DNA of 64,000 nt from UBA5072 sp963822145 (GCA_963822145.1 CAWGGG010000004.1:434001-498000); one strand, 5' to 3'; counted from the first letter of the stretch, positions 6,461 to 15,572 are shown. Numbers and translations are program-made. The notes: generated from the letters alone by a model not told the origin.

Positions 6461-8857
6461 ATGAAGGTCGGGACCAGATTATCTGATATTGAAACCGGGA
6501 AGAGCGTTTTTATTGAACAAGTAAAGGGCGGGGGCCCTTTCCGGCAGCGTATGGAAGAAATGGGGTTTATCAAAGGCAAGAAAATTACTGTAGTGAAGAA
6601 TGCCCCCCTGAACGATCCGGTTGAATTCAGTATTATGGGCTATAATATTTCCCTGCGACGCAATGAAGCAGCACAGATCTGGGTTAATAACCATAAAAGG
6701 GCGGCTGCCAGTGCCAGCCAGGTATTTACTGAGAACATACCCGGGTTACAACTGGATGCAGGGGAAAGAAGAACCATACGGGTAGCCTTTGTGGGCAATC
6801 CCAACTCCGGCAAAACCACGATTTTTAATTATGCATCCCGGTCACACGAGCATGTGGGCAATTACACAGGGGTTACTGTGGGAATTAAAACAGCATCGTT
6901 CAGGCAAGGCATTCATCATTTCGAGATAACCGACCTGCCCGGAACGTATTCCCTATCTGCCTATTCACCGGAAGAATTATTTGTCCGCGAATTTATCCTG
7001 GAAAGCAAGCCCGATGTTGTAGTCAACGTCATTGACGCAACTAACCTGGAGAGAAATCTCTTTCTGACCGCACAACTGATTGACATGAATATCAAAGTAG
7101 TGGTCGCCCTGAACATGTTCGATGAACTGGTGAAAAACCAGGATCACTTCGACTATTCGGGCCTCGGGAAGATGCTGGGCATACCTTTCATACCGACGAT
7201 CGGCTCAAGGGGCAGGGGCATTGGCAAATTGTTCCAGAAGGTAGCTGATGTGCACGCCGGTAAAGATCCCTTCCAGCGCCAGGTCAAGATTAACTATGGT
7301 TTCGAGGTGGAGGATTCTATTTCAGCAATCCTGGAAAAGATTGGTTTACCGGGGCATGGAAATTTGGCTGCGGAACCCTGGACCAGGTATATAGCTCTGG
7401 GACTTCTAAGCGGGGACAGTCATGTTGAAAAAATGATCCGTCAAACCGACCGGTTCAAAGATATCAAGAAAAAGGCCCTTGAGGAGTCGGACAGGATTGT
7501 GAAACTCATGGAGGAGCCTATCGGATCGGTGATAACCGATGCCCGTTACGGATTTATAGCCGGGGCTTTAAAGGAGACCCTCAAAACCGGTAATGTGAAC
7601 CGAAGAAAGACTTCAGATCAAATTGATCTTATTTTAACAAGTCGCTATCTGGGTCTCCCTGTTTTCATGCTGTTCATGTGGCTCATGTTTTCAGCCACTT
7701 TTTACCTGGGGGCCTATCCCAAAAGCTGGATTGAACATGGCGTGGGTATCCTGGCAGGGGTCTTGGACCATTCCATGGCAGCAGGTTCTTTAAAGCTCAT
7801 GCTTCAGGAAGGGGTCATCGGAGGTGTTGGTGGCGTGATCGTGTTTCTGCCCAATATCCTCATCCTGTTCTTCTTTATTTCCCTGATGGAGGACACTGGT
7901 TATATGGCGCGTGCAGCCTTTATCACCGATAAACTCATGCACAAGATCGGGCTGCACGGAAAATCTTTTATTCCCATGATCATGGGATTCGGTTGTAATG
8001 TGCCTGCTGTGATGGCTACACGTACCATCGAGAACCGGAATAACCGGTTAATTACCATGCTGATCAATCCATTTATGAGCTGCAGCGCGCGACTGCCGGT
8101 TTATATCCTGCTGATCGGGGCGATTTTTCCTGGTTTCAAAGGAACATTGCTATTTGCCCTTTACCTTATAGGAATAATAGTCGCCATACTGGTGGCTCTG
8201 GTATTCAAAAACACGGTTTTCCGGTCCAACGATGCTCCTTTTGTCATGGAACTGCCCCCATACAGGCTTCCCACAGTCAGATCCACATTGAAACACATGT
8301 GGTCCAAAGCCTCACAATATCTGAAAAAAATGGGTGGCATTATCATGATCGCCTCGTTGCTGATCTGGGCACTCGGACACTACCCGGTTCAAACACCGGA
8401 ACAAGGCAACAGTCAAAATAAAGCCGGAGTGAATGAATCATCCTACATGGCGCGCATCGGGAAATTCATAGAACCGGCCATTCTTCCGCTTGGATTTGAC
8501 TGGCGCATGGGAGTATGCCTGATCGCCGGCGTAGCGGCCAAAGAAATCGTGGTGAGCACCATGGGCGTTATTTACCAGAATGGAGATAATGCATATCCTG
8601 CGGCTGGGTTGGGTGAGAAAATTGCTGGGGCTAAACATACCCGGGGCAATTATGCCGGCCGGCAGGTATTCACCCCATGGGCCACCCTGTCCTTTTTAAT
8701 ATTCACACTTTTGTATTTTCCCTGCATTGCTACCATCACCGCTATTTACCATGAATCCGGTTCATGGAAATGGGCGGCATTTTCTGTGATGTTCAATACC
8801 GGTCTGGCCTGGATCTTTGCCTTTCTGGTGTTTCAAACCGGGATGTTGTTCACCTAA
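6461..8857 (+). CDS. feoB: Ferrous iron transporter, FeoA-FeoB fusion
   Basis: Imports Fe2+ across the inner membrane. Residues 1-75 are a FeoA (SH3-like) domain (MKVGTRLSDIETGKSVFIEQ; MEEMGFIKGKKITVVKNAPL), which is a separate gene in many bacteria but fused in Bacteroidota. The G domain follows: G1 GNPNSGKT at 112-119, G3 DLPG at 158-161, G4 NMFD at 218-221. The membrane domain from about 395 contains two gate regions, with GFGCNVPAVMATRT and the later VAAKEIVVSTMG conserved segments. Full length (798 residues). It is followed 10 bp downstream by the small Cys-rich FeoB-associated peptide. Fur-type or iron control is expected, but I saw no convincing operator. Confidence 0.96.
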   Translation: MKVGTRLSDIETGKSVFIEQVKGGGPFRQRMEEMGFIKGKKITVVKNAPLNDPVEFSIMGYNISLRRNEAAQIWVNNHKRAAASASQVFTENIPGLQLDAGERRTIRVAFVGNPNSGKTTIFNYASRSHEHVGNYTGVTVGIKTASFRQGIHHFEITDLPGTYSLSAYSPEELFVREFILESKPDVVVNVIDATNLERNLFLTAQLIDMNIKVVVALNMFDELVKNQDHFDYSGLGKMLGIPFIPTIGSRGRGIGKLFQKVADVHAGKDPFQRQVKINYGFEVEDSISAILEKIGLPGHGNLAAEPWTRYIALGLLSGDSHVEKMIRQTDRFKDIKKKALEESDRIVKLMEEPIGSVITDARYGFIAGALKETLKTGNVNRRKTSDQIDLILTSRYLGLPVFMLFMWLMFSATFYLGAYPKSWIEHGVGILAGVLDHSMAAGSLKLMLQEGVIGGVGGVIVFLPNILILFFFISLMEDTGYMARAAFITDKLMHKIGLHGKSFIPMIMGFGCNVPAVMATRTIENRNNRLITMLINPFMSCSARLPVYILLIGAIFPGFKGTLLFALYLIGIIVAILVALVFKNTVFRSNDAPFVMELPPYRLPTVRSTLKHMWSKASQYLKKMGGIIMIASLLIWALGHYPVQTPEQGNSQNKAGVNESSYMARIGKFIEPAILPLGFDWRMGVCLIAGVAAKEIVVSTMGVIYQNGDNAYPAAGLGEKIAGAKHTRGNYAGRQVFTPWATLSFLIFTLLYFPCIATITAIYHESGSWKWAAFSVMFNTGLAWIFAFLVFQTGMLFT

Positions 8858-8867
8858 CAAGGAATCT

Positions 8868-9017
8868 ATGGTTCAGGATATCATAACCTATGCTATTATT
8901 GCCGCTGCCTCCGCTTACTGTCTCCGCAGCCTTTACCGTTTAGTGATTCCAGCAAAGAATAAAGTTATGTCTCCTTGTACCGGATGTACCGGATGCAGAA
9001 GGCTGTCTCAAAAGTAG
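8868..9017 (+). CDS. FeoB-associated Cys-rich membrane peptide
   Basis: A 49-residue peptide. One membrane segment (about 4-28, DIITYAIIAAASAYCLRSLYRL) is followed by a basic stretch and a cysteine cluster SPCTGCTGC, the signature of the small proteins that follow feoB in many bacteria. Its ATG lies 10 bp after the feoB stop, so it is co-transcribed and translationally close. The last residues RRLSQK and the stop codon come from the left inverted repeat of the 8997-9121 element, so the native C-terminus was probably replaced. The role in Fe2+ uptake (assembly or metal hand-off) is inferred from context. Confidence 0.75.
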   Translation: MVQDIITYAIIAAASAYCLRSLYRLVIPAKNKVMSPCTGCTGCRRLSQK

Positions 9018-9121
9018 TATAATTACCCTATTTCGACTCCGCTCCATATGACAATTATTTAATTATCAAATGTCAGGCTGAGTGAAGTTGAAGCCGGTTA
9101 TTACTTTTGAGACAGCCTTCT
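8997..9121. mobile_element. MITE-like element, copy 1, with 20-bp perfect terminal inverted repeats
   Basis: The ends are AGAAGGCTGTCTCAAAAGTA (8997-9016) and its exact reverse complement (9102-9121). The interior shares most of its sequence with the reverse complement of 34081-34186, so it is a dispersed element and not a chance palindrome. It has no coding capacity of its own. It lies between the convergent feo operon and the M16 peptidase gene and could fold into one long hairpin acting as a bidirectional terminator. Ends beginning GGCTGTCTCAAAA resemble insertion-sequence termini, but I cannot name the parent element. Confidence 0.75.
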
Positions 9122-9134
9122 TCAGAAAAAAATA

Positions 9135-11951
9135 CTATTTCAACAATACCGGTTCACCAAAACCGATCTTCGACAAAGGTTTCAACTGTGTAGCAGCATC
9201 ACCGGCAACCACATAAAACATTTGATCGGGAATGATGTATTGCTGGGCAAGCAATTTGATCCGCTCCGTGGTCATATTTCTGACCACATCTTCCTCTTTG
9301 ATAATATAATCCACCGGCAGACTGTACTTGCTGATGGCAGAAAGCATGGTAAGAAGCGAGTTGATCGTCTCAAACCTGCGACTGTTTGATTTGATCAGGG
9401 CATTCTTGGTAAATTGCAGGTCATCCTGGCTGATCCCCTGCCTGTAATTTTCCATTACACTTTTGTAAATACCAACCGATTCGAATGTGGCATCGGACCT
9501 TACGCTGGTGCTGGCCAGGAAAGGTGCTGGATTTTTAAGCTCACTGAAGCTTGAACGGGCACCATAGGTGAACCCCTTTTCCTCTCGGAGGATCAGGTTA
9601 AGGATTCCGCTAAACGAACCACCCAATTTGTAATTCATAACCGTCAGATCGAAGAACTCCGGGTTGGTACGCGGAATAGAAAGTCTTCCCGCATAAATAA
9701 CCGATTGTTTGGCACCGGGAACATCTATGAAATAGATCACCGAATGATCAGGAGGGGCCGGAGTCGTATATTCCGGGAAGGTTACTTTCTTATCTTTCCA
9801 GTTGTTTTCCAGTGAGGCAAGGGCTTTTACAGCTTCCTGCTGCGTTACATTGCCGGCTATATTGAATCTTGAAACAGAGGGAGAAAAGTTCTTGTCATAG
9901 AATGACTTTAGGTCATCCAGGGTGATACCAGCCACAGATTCCTTATTTCCGGCCAGGTTGTTTGCAAAAATATGATGCTGTCCGTACAGCAGTTTATACA
10001 TGGCATTAGAAGCCAGGTATTGCGGTTCGGCCTCCCGTTGCTCCAATTCATTGATGGTCCGGATACGGGCCAGTTCAAACTGTTCTTTATCCCACCTGGG
10101 CTGCAGCAGCATTTCTTCAACCAATGCCAGGGTTTTCTCAAAGTTACGGGACAAGCAGCTGGCATTGACTACGATTTCCTCACGCGTGGTATACCAGCGA
10201 ATACTGGCACCCAGCAATTCGATAGCCTCTTCAAGTTGTTCCGGTGTCTTCGTTTGTGTCCCTTCCATCATGGCATCGGTGATCAGGTTGGCTACTCCGG
10301 GTTTGGCGGTATCATCCAGGAAAAATCCGCCATCAATGGCCAGTTCGAAAGTCACCAGAGGCAGTTCATCCTGCTGAATGCCGTATACTTTGAGACCGTT
10401 GCTCAACCGGGTTTCCCATACTTCAGGCAGTTTGACGGCAGGATCGGTCCCTATGGCAGGTTCCGCCGTCCGGTCTATTGCCGAGGGAGTTTTCTGTACC
10501 GTTGTTGCTGCTGCCGGAGACGTGATCTCAACCTGTGTAGCCTTGCTGATATTCTCTTCCACAATACCTGCGCTAACGGAATTCTCAGCCATCATTCCTG
10601 TTTGTCCCTTGGGTATGAAGCTGGTCACCACACAAGGCTTTCCTTTGATATAAGTATCATAAACACGCATCACATCTGCGATGGTCACTGCCTTGATGTT
10701 TTCAATATCCTGTTCAATGTATCCCGGGTTATCAAAGAAAGTGTTGTAGTACGCCAGCTGCAGCGATTTTGTAAATACACTGTTGATGCCATTGTAGAAA
10801 GAAGTTTCCATCATAGCCTTGACCCTGTCGATATCATTCTGGGTAATACCTTCTTTCTCAAATAACTGCATGGCCTCATACACACCTTTTTCAAGTTCGG
10901 CAAGTGTATGATTTTCATTGGCACGCATGGTGATGGTAAACCGGCTTGCCAGCTCCATGGTGTAATTATAAGCGTTAACCTCAGAAGTCAGTTGTTTCTC
11001 CTTCACCAGCACTTTGTATAGCGGTGCTTTCTTTCCTTCGGCCAGTATCCGGGCCAGGAAGTTCAGTGCGTAAGCATCCTTGCTGTAATCTTCGGGAGCC
11101 GGCCAGGCCATGGTGAGTTCAGGCACCTTGGCAAAATTATCTTCATGGAACAGACGCTTTGATTCCTTTAAAACCACAGGCATGGCAGTCCTGGCAGGTA
11201 CTTCGCCGTGCGACTTGATCTCGGCAAAGTATTTTTCGATCAGCACCTTCACTGAATCCATGTCAAAATCACCGGCTATTACCAATGTTGCGTTGTTGGG
11301 TCCGTAATACTGATTGTAAAAGGCCTTTACATCCTCAACAGTTGCACCCTGCAAATCCGCCATTTCGCCGATGACCTGCCAGCTGTATGGATGTTCCGGA
11401 CCAAAAAGGTTGCGGTCAATTACATAATCCGTATGTCCGTATGGAACATTGTCCACGCCCTGCCTTTTTTCATTCTGCACCACATTCTGCTGGACGGCAA
11501 AAGCATCCTGGGTTACAGTATTGATGAAATAACCCATCCGGTCGGATTCCATCCACAAAATCAGCTCCAGGGCATTTTTCGGAACAACTTCAAAATAAGT
11601 GGTTACATCGTTGTTGGTGAATCCGTTCAGGGTGCCCCCCACGTTCTGGATTTTCCTGAAGAACTGATCCTGGGGTATATTTTCAGATTCCTGAAAAAGC
11701 ATGTGCTCAAACAAGTGGGCAAATCCGGTTTTCCCTTTTTCCTCGCGGCTTGAACCTACATGATACATGATGGCAGTTGAAACGATCGGATCTGATTTAT
11801 CCTGGTGAAGCACGATTTCCAGACCATTGGGAAGGGTATACTTTTCATATGCAACGGAAAGCTTTTTGTCGGAAGATTTACTGCATCCGCTGAAAACAAA
11901 GAAAAACGCAAAAAATGCGCAAAACAAAAGTGGCTGAGATGTTCTGTTCAT
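9135..11951 (-). CDS. M16 family zinc metallopeptidase, lipoprotein
   Basis: A 938-residue tandem M16 (pitrilysin/insulinase-like) peptidase. A lipoprotein signal with lipobox VFSGC (Cys23) puts it on the periplasmic face or outer membrane. The N-terminal half carries the inverted zinc motif HLFEH at 79-83 and the downstream glutamate region (VVQNEKRQG). The second M16 unit, from about residue 510 (SNGLKVYGIQQDELPLVTFE), lacks HxxEH, as usual for the structural half. The ATG at 11951 is chosen because a -7 motif lies at 11994-12001 and because the lipoprotein signal starts there; the longer frame would begin upstream of that promoter. Likely degrades or processes peptides in the envelope. Confidence 0.93.
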   Translation of the reverse strand: MNRTSQPLLFCAFFAFFFVFSGCSKSSDKKLSVAYEKYTLPNGLEIVLHQDKSDPIVSTAIMYHVGSSREEKGKTGFAHLFEHMLFQESENIPQDQFFRKIQNVGGTLNGFTNNDVTTYFEVVPKNALELILWMESDRMGYFINTVTQDAFAVQQNVVQNEKRQGVDNVPYGHTDYVIDRNLFGPEHPYSWQVIGEMADLQGATVEDVKAFYNQYYGPNNATLVIAGDFDMDSVKVLIEKYFAEIKSHGEVPARTAMPVVLKESKRLFHEDNFAKVPELTMAWPAPEDYSKDAYALNFLARILAEGKKAPLYKVLVKEKQLTSEVNAYNYTMELASRFTITMRANENHTLAELEKGVYEAMQLFEKEGITQNDIDRVKAMMETSFYNGINSVFTKSLQLAYYNTFFDNPGYIEQDIENIKAVTIADVMRVYDTYIKGKPCVVTSFIPKGQTGMMAENSVSAGIVEENISKATQVEITSPAAATTVQKTPSAIDRTAEPAIGTDPAVKLPEVWETRLSNGLKVYGIQQDELPLVTFELAIDGGFFLDDTAKPGVANLITDAMMEGTQTKTPEQLEEAIELLGASIRWYTTREEIVVNASCLSRNFEKTLALVEEMLLQPRWDKEQFELARIRTINELEQREAEPQYLASNAMYKLLYGQHHIFANNLAGNKESVAGITLDDLKSFYDKNFSPSVSRFNIAGNVTQQEAVKALASLENNWKDKKVTFPEYTTPAPPDHSVIYFIDVPGAKQSVIYAGRLSIPRTNPEFFDLTVMNYKLGGSFSGILNLILREEKGFTYGARSSFSELKNPAPFLASTSVRSDATFESVGIYKSVMENYRQGISQDDLQFTKNALIKSNSRRFETINSLLTMLSAISKYSLPVDYIIKEEDVVRNMTTERIKLLAQQYIIPDQMFYVVAGDAATQLKPLSKIGFGEPVLLK

Positions 11952-11993
11952 ATAAAATGATTTTTGGTTAGGGTAATGAATTGATTGATATTT

Positions 11994-12001
11994 CAAATGT
12001 A
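11994..12001 (-). promoter_or_regulatory. Candidate -7 element for the M16 peptidase gene
   Basis: The minus strand reads TACATTTG, matching TAnnTTTG, about 43 bp upstream of the chosen ATG. It supports the shorter, lipoprotein-type start. Confidence 0.4.
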
Positions 12002-12097
12002 ATGAAAATCCAATACGGAAAACCGGAAAAAAATCATGTGACAGGCACCGGCATGACAACAGTGGTTTTGATCTATAGATTCCTCCGGTTTGTAGAT

Positions 12098-12105
12098 TAT
12101 TTTTG
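12098..12105 (+). promoter_or_regulatory. Candidate -7 element for the oxidoreductase-isomerase pair
   Basis: TATTTTTG matches TAnnTTTG, 85 bp upstream of the Gfo/Idh/MocA start codon. No well-spaced -33 element was seen. Confidence 0.35.
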
Positions 12106-12189
12106 TGAACGGACTGCTATAAAGCTACATTTGGTTTAGTCATATCTTATTTTACCCCGCATTTAATTAACCTGTTAATACCTTCAGAC

Positions 12190-13725
12190 ATGAGTAAAAA
12201 TCAATTTAAAAAGAACTTGAAAGGCAATAGGCTTTCCAGGAGGCACTTTATTGGTACGGCATCAGCTGCTGCTGCTGCATTTACGATCATTCCCCGTCAT
12301 GTGATGGGAGGAAAGGGATATACTGCTCCCAGTGACACGGTGAATGTAGCCGGAATCGGCGTAGGCAGCCAGGGTGGCGGTGACATTCAGCAAATTGCCA
12401 CGCCAGATGTACCCATTGTCAGGCCACAAAGAAATATGAACGGAACTCCCATGACAAAGGAACAAATTGCGGCAAGGGAGGCCCGTATGGCGGAAATGGC
12501 GCAAAGGAATCCTCCTCCTGCCGGCGGAACCAATACGAATGCTGCCGTACAGATGGGCGCTGCCGGTAGCGGCAAGGTGATCAAGCTTGCCAATATTTAT
12601 GCTTTGTGCGATGTGGATCCAGTCTATGCGGGCCATGTTTTTGCTGGATATCCCAAGGCCAAGATTTACTCCGATTGGCGTGAAATGCTGGATAAGGAGA
12701 AATCCATTGATGCAGTGGTCATCGGTACGCCCGATCACAACCATGCCCCTATAGCAGCCGCATTCATGCGCGCCAAGAAGCATATCTACCTGGAGAAACC
12801 CATGGCCAAGACTATCTATGAGTGCCGCAAACTGGCTGAACTGGCCAAGGAATATGATGTGGTAACGCAGATGGGAAACCAGGGTCATGCTACAGAAGGC
12901 ACGCGCAGGACGGTTGAATGGATCCAATCCGGCGTCATCGGGCTGGTAAGGGAGGTGCACCTTTCAACGAACCGTCCTTTGGGATTCTGGCCGCAGGGCG
13001 ATTTAAAGCGCCCGGAAGGCCTTAAGGTTCCCAAGGAATTGAATTACAACGTTTGGCAGGGGCCAGCACCTGAAAAACCATTTAATCCCGAAACCCTGCA
13101 TTTTAACTGGAGAGGCCTTTGGGATTATGGCACAGGCGCCATGGGTGACATGGGTGCACACATCTTCGATGCCCCGATATGGGCCCTTAACCTGGGAATG
13201 CCCACCAAGATCCAGGCGACATCCACACCTTATAACAAGGAATACCTGCCGCTGGCTGAAACGGTTATCTATGAATTCCCGGCACGGGGAAATATGCCTG
13301 CCGTGAAGGTTACCTGGTGCGACGGCGGCTTGAGGCCTCCGCGCCCCGATGCCCTTCCCGACGGAACTGCAGTAAGAGATGCGACCTATTACGGGTTCAA
13401 CGGCATCATTACACATGGCAGTCACGGTGCTATGCCTGAACTCATTCCGGCTAACAAGGATTTTAAAGGACCGGAGGCATGGTTGCCACGTACCGGAAAT
13501 ATATTCGAAGACTGGATTGATGCCATTAAAAACGGCAAAAAGTCCTGCAACGATTTCTCCATTGCCTCCAAATTAACGGAGATCATGCTGCTGACCAATA
13601 TTGCTGTTCTTTCGCAACGGGCCAACAAGACCTTACAATATGATGCGGTAAATATGAAAATCACCAATCATCCCGAGGCCAACAGTTTATTCCATTATGA
13701 ATATCGCAGTGGATGGACCTTGTAA
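12190..13725 (+). CDS. Tat-exported Gfo/Idh/MocA family oxidoreductase
   Basis: A 511-residue NAD(P)-dependent sugar oxidoreductase-like protein with a twin-arginine signal (SRRHF at 16-20, then an Ala-rich hydrophobic stretch), so it is probably folded with its cofactor before export. The Rossmann glycine motif is VAGIGVGSQGGGD (53-65), the second strand is ALCDVD (138-143), and EKP at 202-204 is the conserved catalytic-region motif. The family usually joins the first helix directly to the second strand. Here about 55 residues rich in Pro, Ala, Met and Asn (about 72-130) are inserted. It is followed 57 bp downstream by a Tat-signal sugar isomerase; such pairs act on oxidised or keto-sugars and glycosides. 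Substrate not predictable. Confidence 0.9.
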   Translation: MSKNQFKKNLKGNRLSRRHFIGTASAAAAAFTIIPRHVMGGKGYTAPSDTVNVAGIGVGSQGGGDIQQIATPDVPIVRPQRNMNGTPMTKEQIAAREARMAEMAQRNPPPAGGTNTNAAVQMGAAGSGKVIKLANIYALCDVDPVYAGHVFAGYPKAKIYSDWREMLDKEKSIDAVVIGTPDHNHAPIAAAFMRAKKHIYLEKPMAKTIYECRKLAELAKEYDVVTQMGNQGHATEGTRRTVEWIQSGVIGLVREVHLSTNRPLGFWPQGDLKRPEGLKVPKELNYNVWQGPAPEKPFNPETLHFNWRGLWDYGTGAMGDMGAHIFDAPIWALNLGMPTKIQATSTPYNKEYLPLAETVIYEFPARGNMPAVKVTWCDGGLRPPRPDALPDGTAVRDATYYGFNGIITHGSHGAMPELIPANKDFKGPEAWLPRTGNIFEDWIDAIKNGKKSCNDFSIASKLTEIMLLTNIAVLSQRANKTLQYDAVNMKITNHPEANSLFHYEYRSGWTL

Positions 13726-13782
13726 GGGTATTACCCATCATAGCTTATAGTATTGCTTTTACAATAAATTGAATTGTTCATT

Positions 13783-14676
13783 ATGAAAAGAAGAGAATTT
13801 ATAAAGTCAACCGCCGCTGCAGGATTTGTTCTGGGTGCGGCACCCTTGATCAATATGGGCTTCAGCAAACCGCCCGGTAAAATTGAAAAACTGGGGTTGC
13901 AGATGTTTACCCTGGGAAGAGCGGGCAGCAACCTGGATGAGGCCCTGCCCAGAGTGAAAGCTGCAGGGTATGACCAGATCGAATTTGCCGGGTATGGGAA
14001 TAAAACCGCTCAGGAGATCCGTGCCCTGCTGGATCAGATTGGTCTGACATCTCCTTCTAACCACGCCCGTAACCTTTTCACGGATGAGGGTTTAAAGCAG
14101 GCCATTGCCGACGCCAAGATCATAGGTCATAAATACCTGATTGTTCCGATGTTGCCCTTCAACCGGCCTGCCAGTCCGCCTCCTCAGGGAGCCGGACAGC
14201 CACCTGCCAATACGGAGCCAACTTATACACTGGAACAGGCCAGGGAATTTGCCAAAAGTTTTATGAAGATCGGTCAGGCTTGCAGTGATGCCGGAATCGC
14301 CTTTGCTTTCCACAGTCACCAGGTTGAGTGGAAACCGGTAACCGGCGGGGATGTGATGATGGATATTTTTATGCAGGAAACGGATCCCAAACTGGTCAAC
14401 TTTGAGATCGATCTTGGATGGGCAGTTGCGGCCGGTGTTGATCCGCTGGTATATTTCAAGAAATACCCGGGTCGTTTCAGATTATTCCATATTAAGGACA
14501 TCACAACTGATAAGAAACCGTGTGTAATAGGAGCGGGTACCATCGATTTTGTGCCTTTATTGGCGGCTTCCAGGAAGGCTGGTGCTGAATATTTCATTGT
14601 GGAACAGGATATGGCCCCCGATCCGTTCAACAACATTGCCGCCAGCGCGAAGTTTCTTAAGGAACTGTCCTTTTAG
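13783..14676 (+). CDS. Sugar phosphate isomerase/epimerase family protein (xylose isomerase-like TIM barrel)
   Basis: A 297-residue protein starting MKRREFIKSTAAAGFVLGA, a twin-arginine-type signal, so exported like its upstream partner. The AP-endonuclease-2/xylose-isomerase-like barrel is recognisable from LGLQMFTLGR, GYDQIEFAGYG, the metal-site region FAFHSHQVEWKP, NFEIDLGWAVAAGVDP (Asp/Glu ligands), FHIKDI and FIVEQD. A Pro/Gln/Ala-rich loop (RPASPPPQGAGQPPANTEP, about 125-145) interrupts the barrel, a parallel to the loop in the neighbouring oxidoreductase. Most likely isomerises or cleaves an oxidised sugar in the periplasm; substrate unknown. The ATG at 13783 is preferred over a TTG three codons earlier. 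Confidence 0.88.
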   Translation: MKRREFIKSTAAAGFVLGAAPLINMGFSKPPGKIEKLGLQMFTLGRAGSNLDEALPRVKAAGYDQIEFAGYGNKTAQEIRALLDQIGLTSPSNHARNLFTDEGLKQAIADAKIIGHKYLIVPMLPFNRPASPPPQGAGQPPANTEPTYTLEQAREFAKSFMKIGQACSDAGIAFAFHSHQVEWKPVTGGDVMMDIFMQETDPKLVNFEIDLGWAVAAGVDPLVYFKKYPGRFRLFHIKDITTDKKPCVIGAGTIDFVPLLAASRKAGAEYFIVEQDMAPDPFNNIAASAKFLKELSF

Positions 14677-14813
14677 GGGTTTAGGCTGAAGGCTATAAGG
14701 CTGAAGGCTATAAGGCTGAAGGTTATTCAAACTTTTAGCCTTAACCCCTTTAGCCTTAACCCCTTTAGCCTTAACCCCTTTAGCCTTAACCCCTTTAGCC
14801 TTAAGCCTTTTCC
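14677..14813. repeat. Two opposed tandem-repeat tracts forming an inverted structure
   Basis: Left tract: three copies of a 15-bp unit AAGGCTGAAGGCTAT-type (about 14689-14733). Right tract: five copies of a 16-bp unit TTTAGCCTTAACCCCT (about 14736-14812). The units are roughly complementary (TTAGGCT vs AGCCTTAA), so the gap could form a long imperfect hairpin between the convergent isomerase gene and mtgA. No coding capacity. Confidence 0.7.
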
Positions 14814-15572
14814 TTAAAACTTCACTTCACCGATCTTATTCATCAGATTGAGTATCCTTGCCTGCCTTCGCAGGAGGTAGGGAGTGGGCTTCGCGGGGTT
14901 GCGCTTGCGGGGGTTGGGCAATGCAGCGGCAATCAGGGCAGCCTCACCCCTGGTAAGCCTTGCGGCCGGCTTGCGGAAATATTTGCGCGCTGCGGCTTCC
15001 ACACCATACACTCCATTACCGGTCTCTATGACGTTCAGGTACACCACCATGATCCTTTTCTTGCTCCAGACAACTTCAATCATCACGGTGAAATAAAGCT
15101 CAAAACCCTTGCGAATCCAACTCCGGGCAGGCCAAAGAAATACATTTTTGGCTACCTGCTGGGTGATGGTGCTGGCCCCGTGTTTGCGACGGTGACGCTT
15201 GTTGTAGGCAACGGCCTTCTGCACGGCTTCAACATCAATACCCCAGTGTTCCAGGAAGCGGTTGTCTTCCGATGCCACAACAGCCTTAATCATATTTGGC
15301 GAAATTTCCCTGAAGGATACCCAGTCCTTATGAATGCCAACCCGGCCATCATCAGGGTTTTTAAGGAAGGCCCTGCTGATCATCAGGGGTGTAACCGGTG
15401 GATTTACAAAAGAATAGAGTATTATGAAAAAAAATGTGGATCCAAGAAATCCCAGGGCAACCCACAGGAATATTTTCCAGATTTTCTTGACAAGTTTTTT
15501 CCACCTGGGTCTCGCAGAAGGAATTTCCTGAACGCCTTGCAGGATATCTGTTGCTTCTTCCATATCCATCAA
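14814..15572 (-). CDS. mtgA: Monofunctional biosynthetic peptidoglycan transglycosylase
   Basis: Polymerises lipid II into glycan strands at the inner membrane. The 252-residue protein has one N-terminal membrane anchor (about 34-54, IFLWVALGFLGSTFFFIILY) and a GT51 domain with the standard motifs. These are the catalytic glutamate in SEDNRF (Glu102), GASTITQQ (132-139), the KxxExxxxxxxE-type segment around KKRIMVVYLNVIETG, and GVEAAARKYFRKPA with AALIAAALPNP near the end. There is no transpeptidase domain, so it is monofunctional. ATG codons at residues 1, 2 and 4 make the exact start ambiguous by a few codons. Confidence 0.95.
   Translation of the reverse strand: MMDMEEATDILQGVQEIPSARPRWKKLVKKIWKIFLWVALGFLGSTFFFIILYSFVNPPVTPLMISRAFLKNPDDGRVGIHKDWVSFREISPNMIKAVVASEDNRFLEHWGIDVEAVQKAVAYNKRHRRKHGASTITQQVAKNVFLWPARSWIRKGFELYFTVMIEVVWSKKRIMVVYLNVIETGNGVYGVEAAARKYFRKPAARLTRGEAALIAAALPNPRKRNPAKPTPYLLRRQARILNLMNKIGEVKF

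Noticed and set aside
9972..10865. A 297-codon open frame antisense to the M16 peptidase
   Set aside because: It lies entirely inside a clearly conserved peptidase gene; the product has no domain-like features and is Cys/His-rich in the way of antisense translations.
12262..12960. A 232-codon open frame antisense to the Gfo/Idh/MocA gene
   Set aside because: Fully covered by a well-supported gene on the other strand.
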